Under the pieces are notes generated by a model. That model was not told where the DNA came from. It saw only the letters and a program-made list of their open reading frames with translations, and searched no databases. DNA of 28,604 bases from an uncultured Bdellovibrio sp. (GTDB lineage Bacteria; Bdellovibrionota; Bdellovibrionia; Bdellovibrionales; Bdellovibrionaceae). Made by a program: the position numbers and the translations under genes. Below, in pieces: positions 24,082 to 28,604 of this stretch; the stretch's first letter is position 1; every line of letters begins with the position of its first letter. The stretch lies in the NCBI RefSeq assembly GCF_946478835.1, contig NZ_CAMLDV010000030.1, forward strand, positions 1-28,604, given 5' to 3'.

Positions 24082-25630
24082 AAAGAAATCCGTTCTCTTT
24101 TTAGATTTGCAGACAACAGGGGCCAAGCCTGATTCGGCCAATATTCTGGAAATTGCCTGGGGCTCTTTGCAATCAGAGACTGTCGAAAGTTTTTTGGTGC
24201 AACAGCCGGAAGATCAACCGGTGCCTCGCCGTATTCAGTTTATCACTGGCATCTATGACAAACACATGGTGGACGCTCGTCCTTTGCCTGAAGTGTTTTC
24301 TTCTTTAAAAGAATATATAAAAACTCAGGTCGGCGAAGAGACCTTGGCCGTTATTCACTTTGCGCAATTTGAAAAGCCGTTCTTAATAGACGCCTACGAA
24401 AAATTGCAAGAGACGATGCCTTTTTCTATTCTTTGCACTCATGAAATTGCAAAAAGACTTTTTCCGAATCTTCCCACTCGCGGGATCAAGGGGCTTGCTG
24501 GATATTTTGGCTGCCCTTCAGGGGAACTTAAGCGCGCTGCCAATCATGTGCAAGCGACACAAGTGATTTGGCAGGGGCTCACGACAGCGTTGGAAGAAAA
24601 AGGCATTCATACTGTTGAAGAACTTCATCAGTGGCTGCAAGAAACTCCGAAAACAGCACGTAGTAAATACGAATATCCTTTACCGAAAGAAAAGCGCCTG
24701 AGCCTTCCTAAAGAGCCTGGCATCTATCGCATGATGAGTCGCTGGGGCGAAGTTCTTTATGTTGGAAAAGCGACTTCTTTGCACGATCGCGTGAACAGCT
24801 ATTTCCGTGGTCAGAAAAATCGCGACACACGAAAGCTTGAAATGCTGACTCAAGTTTGGGACTTGCACGTCACGACGGTCGGAAGTCCTTTAGAAGCGGC
24901 TTTACTAGAAACGGATGAAATCAAACGACTCAATCCTCCTTACAACGTGAGTTTGAAAGTGGGTCGTCGCGAGCTTGCCTTCTTTAATCTTGATTTTACT
25001 TCTTCACGCGCGGAAGCCGACGATGAACATTTCATTGGACCTTTTTCTAATGCGATGGCTTTGGATTCGATCTTAAGATTGAGTGCTTCTTTAACGGCAG
25101 AGAGCTTTGATGAAAATATGTTCTATGAGCCTTTAGATTCCGAACTTCTTAAGGCGGGCTTTCAGCTTTTCTGCGAACGTCACGGTTTTGATATGTATGA
25201 ATTCACCTCTGTGCGTTCGATTTTAGCCGTGGGTCTTAATTGGTATCGCAAGCTTAAGGACGAAGACGAGGAAGAAGCCGAAGAGCTTTTAGAAGAAACA
25301 GAAACCATCGAAGAAGACGATGACGTGGAAGTCGAGCTGACGGCGGAAGATATCGCCGATAAGTTTGAACGACACTTCATTCGCTCGGCAGCGACTTACC
25401 TGCGCACGAAAAAGCTAACAGCTTTGATGAATGCCCATATTCAAGTTTCTGGCGAACAGAAGATTGATCTCAGAATTCACAATGGTCACATCGTCAAGGA
25501 AGAACTTCCTAAGACCATTAACAAGTGCCCTTGGAAAGATCACTCCGTCGACACCTACGACCGCATGACCGTTCTTTACACGGAACTCAACAAGCTCCGT
25601 TCTCAGGATCATATTGTAGAAATGTCTTAA
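24071..25630 (+). CDS. Degenerate DnaQ domain fused to GIY-YIG nuclease (Cho/UvrC-like)
   Basis: A 519-residue protein. Residues about 5-190 have the DnaQ fold pattern, but three of the catalytic acids are altered: DLQ (D12, Q14) for DxE, HFAQFE (E101) for the HNAxFD motif, and HVQATQ (Q164) for HxxxxD. Residues about 212-300 are a GIY-YIG domain with its key residues: GIY (217-219), YVG (230-232), Arg240, Glu280 and the NPPYN end. That part matches UvrC N-terminus and Cho, which cut 3' of DNA damage. A very acidic stretch (EDEEEAEELLEETETIEEDDD) lies near 397-417. DnaQ-UvrC fusions are known in other bacteria, usually with an active exonuclease. The ATG overlaps the helicase end, so the two are coupled. 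Confidence 0.87.
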   Translation: MSLKKKSVLFLDLQTTGAKPDSANILEIAWGSLQSETVESFLVQQPEDQPVPRRIQFITGIYDKHMVDARPLPEVFSSLKEYIKTQVGEETLAVIHFAQFEKPFLIDAYEKLQETMPFSILCTHEIAKRLFPNLPTRGIKGLAGYFGCPSGELKRAANHVQATQVIWQGLTTALEEKGIHTVEELHQWLQETPKTARSKYEYPLPKEKRLSLPKEPGIYRMMSRWGEVLYVGKATSLHDRVNSYFRGQKNRDTRKLEMLTQVWDLHVTTVGSPLEAALLETDEIKRLNPPYNVSLKVGRRELAFFNLDFTSSRAEADDEHFIGPFSNAMALDSILRLSASLTAESFDENMFYEPLDSELLKAGFQLFCERHGFDMYEFTSVRSILAVGLNWYRKLKDEDEEEAEELLEETETIEEDDDVEVELTAEDIADKFERHFIRSAATYLRTKKLTALMNAHIQVSGEQKIDLRIHNGHIVKEELPKTINKCPWKDHSVDTYDRMTVLYTELNKLRSQDHIVEMS

Positions 25631-26010
25631 GATTTAAACTTGGAATAATCCAGAGGAACCGCGTCGCCGAGCCACATGGCGGCTTGGGTGTGATCGTAGA
25701 GATCGTTTCCTGTCAATTCATGTACGAGGACTGATAAATCTCCACGGGCTTTCATAAGCCACAAGACTACGTCGGTGAAGAGCTCTTTCGGAAAATTGAT
25801 TTCAAACATCGGAATAGGATGCGGGCCGATGGCTTCAGGAATCATTTCTCCTACGAACACACGCTGACCTGCAAATTGCGTGACGGCCTCTTCGCGCAAC
25901 CGATGGGCTTTCTCAAAAGAAGTTTCCGAGAAATAAATATGAGCATCGAATTCTCTGGGAAAGCCTGAGGGTAATAACTGAGAATTGACTTTGTAGGTGC
26001 GTGTCTTCAT
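25627..26010 (-). CDS. DOPA 4,5-dioxygenase family protein
   Basis: A 127-residue protein with the marks of the small DOPA dioxygenase family: FDAHIYFSETSFEKAHRLRE, then GPHPIPMFEINFP, WLMKARGDLSVLVHELTGND and DHTQAAMWLG. Four His residues in these blocks would bind the metal. The known members open the ring of DOPA in betalain-making fungi and plants; the bacterial ones are mostly untested. Start chosen at 26010, so that it begins 7 bases after the phospholipase D gene ends; a longer frame runs back to 26040 into that gene. Its stop codon overlaps that of the GIY-YIG gene on the other strand (TTAA). Confidence 0.85.
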   Translation of the reverse strand: MKTRTYKVNSQLLPSGFPREFDAHIYFSETSFEKAHRLREEAVTQFAGQRVFVGEMIPEAIGPHPIPMFEINFPKELFTDVVLWLMKARGDLSVLVHELTGNDLYDHTQAAMWLGDAVPLDYSKFKS

Positions 26011-26017
26011 GAAGGCC

Positions 26018-27550
26018 TTATAACATACTCTCAGGAACAAACAAGGAAAGGAAGCCCGCCTTAAAACTCTTCCATACAGAAGCTTCAGGTTCGGAATCCA
26101 CTGTCACTTCGTTTTCACCTTCTTGAGTTGTCCATTGCAATTTTCCCTCACTTAAAGTCACTTTATACGCAACATCAGGAAGTTCATTCAATGTCATTTC
26201 CACAAACTTTTGAGCAAGCTCCGGGCTTTCAAACAAAACGCCCATTTCAGAATTAAGCTCCACAGAGCGCGGGTCCAAGTTCATTGAGCCCACAAACATC
26301 ACGCGACGATCAAAAACATAAGCTTTGCCGTGCAATCCCAAGCGGGCACCAGCGGAAATACTACTGGAGAATTTCTTTTTCTGTGCCGAGATGCGCGGGC
26401 GCATTTCGTAAATTTCAACGCCAGCCTTCAGCAATCCTTTGCGATACTTTTTATATCCCGCAAAGACCAGCGGCACGTCGTTGGAAGCCAGCGAGTTTGT
26501 GAAAACAGTGACTTTCACTCCCTCCTTGGATTTTTTCTTAAAATACTCAACACCGTTTTTGCCAGGAATGAAATAAGGCGAAACAATGAAAATCTCTTTC
26601 GAGGATTTAATCGGCAAGGCCGTCACTTGATTGAGCATCGAAGTCTTTTTATAGCTTTCCCCCGCCACCTTTTCTGGAGAGTCGGAAAAGACTTGAGCCT
26701 TTCCCCAGAAAGAATGCATTTTTCTATTTTCAATGCTCTTTGCTAATGACGACTCAGCAAGTTCCTTCAGATACGGTTTTGCTTCTTCACTTTGTTCCAC
26801 AGCCTTTAGATCATTCTGCAGATTTGCTAACTCCGTTCCCTGCACTTCGCGTTTGTTCAATTCCTTGATGGGAACGGACAGACGGTGATTCCAATAAAGA
26901 TCAAATGACTGCGAACTTTCTTTCACGACGGGACCAAAACACCACACATCAAAATCCCCGAAGTTTTCATCAGGACTGGCGGTGAAATACTCATTGCCAA
27001 TATTACGCCCGCCGATGATTGCGGTTTGGTTGTCGGCAATCAAAACTTTATTATGCATGCGACGATTGATCTGGCTAAATCGAAACACGTCTAAAAATCT
27101 TAAACTGCGATTGGCAAAAGGATTGAACATTCGAACTTCGATGAAAGGATGCGAATCTAAAACCAAAAGCAATTCTTCGTATTGTCCAATGTGCAAGTCA
27201 TCCAAGAGCAAGCGCACGCGAACACCGCGATCGGCCGCTGCTAAAATTTCATAGAAAAGAATTTTTCCAACAAGATCGTCGTGCCAAATGTAGTATTGCA
27301 CGTCGAGGCTCTTTTCGGCCCGTCGAACTGATTCAAGTCTTGCCACAAAAGCGTCGGTTCCCGCCTGTAAAGGATAAAATCCGGATTTTCCTGGATTGGC
27401 TTCAATACTGGGCGCTAAAAGACGGCCAAAGAAAGTCTCTGACGTCGCGGTCAGCGCATGACTTTCGGATGCTTTAAAATTTGCAGGAACAGTTTGACAG
27501 GAAACAAGAGAATAAAAAGAAATGAAAACTCCCCACAACAAAAAGCTCAT
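26018..27550 (-). CDS. ClsC-like phospholipase D family lipoprotein
   Basis: A 510-residue protein from the ATG at 27550; the frame is open further upstream into the kinase gene, but this ATG starts a lipoprotein signal (hydrophobic, then LVSC with Cys18). Two HKD motifs are intact: His166, Lys168, Asp173 in MHNKVLIAD, and His407, Lys409, Asp414 in LHGKAYVFD, followed by GSMNLDPRS. The lead-in DVQYYIWHDDLVGK and LLLDDLHIG match the ClsC/YmdC cardiolipin synthase branch, which joins phosphatidyl groups. A phospholipase acting on membranes is the other option. The Shine-Dalgarno is unclear: GGG sits only one base before the ATG. It is preceded by the heptose kinase after 55 bases. Confidence 0.85.
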   Translation of the reverse strand: MSFLLWGVFISFYSLVSCQTVPANFKASESHALTATSETFFGRLLAPSIEANPGKSGFYPLQAGTDAFVARLESVRRAEKSLDVQYYIWHDDLVGKILFYEILAAADRGVRVRLLLDDLHIGQYEELLLVLDSHPFIEVRMFNPFANRSLRFLDVFRFSQINRRMHNKVLIADNQTAIIGGRNIGNEYFTASPDENFGDFDVWCFGPVVKESSQSFDLYWNHRLSVPIKELNKREVQGTELANLQNDLKAVEQSEEAKPYLKELAESSLAKSIENRKMHSFWGKAQVFSDSPEKVAGESYKKTSMLNQVTALPIKSSKEIFIVSPYFIPGKNGVEYFKKKSKEGVKVTVFTNSLASNDVPLVFAGYKKYRKGLLKAGVEIYEMRPRISAQKKKFSSSISAGARLGLHGKAYVFDRRVMFVGSMNLDPRSVELNSEMGVLFESPELAQKFVEMTLNELPDVAYKVTLSEGKLQWTTQEGENEVTVDSEPEASVWKSFKAGFLSLFVPESML

Positions 27551-27605
27551 GCCCTTTAGGCTATGACAATCGCGTTGTGAGGAGCCAGATGTTATTTGAA
27601 AGCTT

Positions 27606-28604
27606 CTAATGAGCTGTTTGGATGTATTCTTTAAGCTCTGGAATTTCACAAGGCACGCATCCAACTTTGCCAACCACCACACCCGCGGCATAGTTTGCTA
27701 GCATGCAAGAGTGAACAAGAGATAAACCAGAAACAAGTCCCAAAGACAGAGTCGCGATCACAGTGTCCCCCGCGCCCGTCACGTCGAACACTTTACGTGC
27801 GTATGTTGGAACTTCCATGATTTCATCGCCGGAGAAAATCGTCATGCCGTCTTTTCCGCGAGTCAAAACCACTTCTTTAGCACCCGTGATTTTTTGCAGA
27901 GCACGACCTACTTCAACAACTTTATTTGGATTGTCGCGAAGATCATCGAAATCAAGCCCCGTTAAAACAACCGCTTCATCGTAATTCGGCTTGATCAAAT
28001 CAACACCCGCATAGAATGAACCCGGATTATTGCGATGTGGATCGACCATTAATTTTTTTCCGTGCTTTTTGCAAATCGCAGAGACTTTTTCCACGACATT
28101 GCGAGAGATCACGCCTTTTGCGTAGTCTTCAATAATCACGCAGTCTGCTTTAGCCACATTCTTTTCAACAGTTTCGATCAAACGGGCTTCAGCTTCCGCG
28201 GATAAATATTTACGAAGTTCATAGTCAACGCGAACCAGGTGATGGTGTTTTGCCATCACACGTGTTTTACGTGTTGTCGGACGAGCCTTATCAACGATCA
28301 TGTAATCCCAGCTCACACCATTTTTTGCAAAAAGATCTTTTAAAAGATTGGCTCCAGTATCATCGCCGACAACAGAAACAAGCATCGCTTCGCCACCAAG
28401 GCTCGCCACGTTTTGCGCGACGTTGGCAGAAAGACCCAAACGCATGTCTTCTTCTTCTACTTCCAAAACAGGAACAGGAGCTTCAGGGCTGATACGACGA
28501 ACTTGGCCCAAGACGTATTCATCAAGACCGACGTCTCCGATAATGAGGATTTTTTTACCTTTAAGGAAAGGAATCTGATTTAAAAGAAGTTCTTTTTCTT
28601 GAGG
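27606..28604 (-). CDS. rfaE1: Heptose-7-phosphate kinase (RfaE domain I), 5' end cut by window edge
   Basis: The frame is open through the right edge, so the gene begins outside the window; a TTG at 28511 that would shorten it falls inside a conserved block. The visible part of 332 residues begins with KKILIIGDVGLDEYVLGQ, then RRISPEAPVPVLEVEE, the classic start of D-glycero-beta-D-manno-heptose-7-phosphate kinase. FDVTGAGDTVIATLSLGL carries the PfkB catalytic Asp. The protein ends soon after this (YIQTAH), so it lacks the nucleotidyltransferase half of E. coli HldE; that step should be done by another gene. The product feeds ADP-heptose into the lipopolysaccharide inner core. Confidence 0.9.
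   Translation of the reverse strand, partial: PQEKELLLNQIPFLKGKKILIIGDVGLDEYVLGQVRRISPEAPVPVLEVEEEDMRLGLSANVAQNVASLGGEAMLVSVVGDDTGANLLKDLFAKNGVSWDYMIVDKARPTTRKTRVMAKHHHLVRVDYELRKYLSAEAEARLIETVEKNVAKADCVIIEDYAKGVISRNVVEKVSAICKKHGKKLMVDPHRNNPGSFYAGVDLIKPNYDEAVVLTGLDFDDLRDNPNKVVEVGRALQKITGAKEVVLTRGKDGMTIFSGDEIMEVPTYARKVFDVTGAGDTVIATLSLGLVSGLSLVHSCMLANYAAGVVVGKVGCVPCEIPELKEYIQTAH

Noticed and set aside
26017..26044. A fourth leaderless-type promoter before the DOPA-dioxygenase gene (TTGTTT-16-TATAAG, 6 bases to the ATG)
   Set aside because: The -10 overlaps the stop codon of the upstream gene, the -35 is weak, and an AAGG ribosome site is possible; operon expression is simpler.
1..28604. Mobile elements, CRISPR arrays, tRNA or rRNA genes
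   Set aside because: I saw no transposase or integrase, no regularly spaced repeats, no cloverleaf-like sequence and no rRNA stretches.

Overview
The window is a stretch of ordinary bacterial chromosome and most likely comes from a Bdellovibrio-type predatory bacterium (Bdellovibrionota). The strongest pointer is an FHA-GGDEF diguanylate cyclase that looks like DgcB, the enzyme tied to prey invasion in Bdellovibrio bacteriovorus. If translation starts at its internal ATG, the FHA-ligand threonine falls at residue 14, the position I recall for the phosphothreonine in the published enzyme. A lipid A-type heptose kinase, lipoproteins with lipoboxes and a TraT homologue indicate a Gram-negative envelope. 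I see no insertion sequence, phage gene, tRNA, rRNA or CRISPR array. Gene density is high.

Layout. 1-1773 (+): the end of an unknown protein, a lipoprotein and a DUF1697 protein. 1789-3400 (-): an ECF sigma factor, a one-pass membrane anti-sigma candidate and a Spy/CpxP-like periplasmic protein, in the order of a self-contained envelope-stress module. 3401-3727 holds no gene. 3728-4513 (+): a secreted C39-like cysteine peptidase. 4554-5294 (-): a TraT-family lipoprotein. 5483-10191 (-): a run of a coiled-coil protein, a metallophosphoesterase, pgi and dgcB; dgcB also has its own promoter, placed so that its mRNA would be leaderless. 10402-13896 (+): an alpha/beta hydrolase-like protein with a Cys nucleophile and a GMC (cholesterol-oxidase-like) flavoenzyme, which overlaps end to end with a haem-c-type chemoreceptor (13889-15421, -). 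15631-15849 (-): a tiny Lys-rich exported protein. 16058-18199 (-): rlmN and a PfkB kinase. 18452-25630 (+): an MFS transporter, an unknown exported protein, and then a tight three-gene unit of a radical SAM protein, a RecB/Cas4-like nuclease fused to an Fe-S XPD/DinG helicase, and a degenerate DnaQ domain fused to a GIY-YIG nuclease. 25627-28604 (-): a heptose kinase (cut by the window edge), a ClsC-like phospholipase D lipoprotein and a DOPA-dioxygenase-family protein.

The parts that look least described are the three-gene radical SAM / nuclease-helicase / GIY-YIG unit (probable DNA repair or processing), the coiled-coil protein upstream of dgcB whose repeated DKTV motifs resemble DgcB's own FHA ligand, and three genes (dgcB, the MFS gene and the radical SAM gene) whose promoter -10 boxes end only 6-8 bases before the ATG and that have no clear Shine-Dalgarno. 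All function calls rest on motif recognition by eye; no database search was run.
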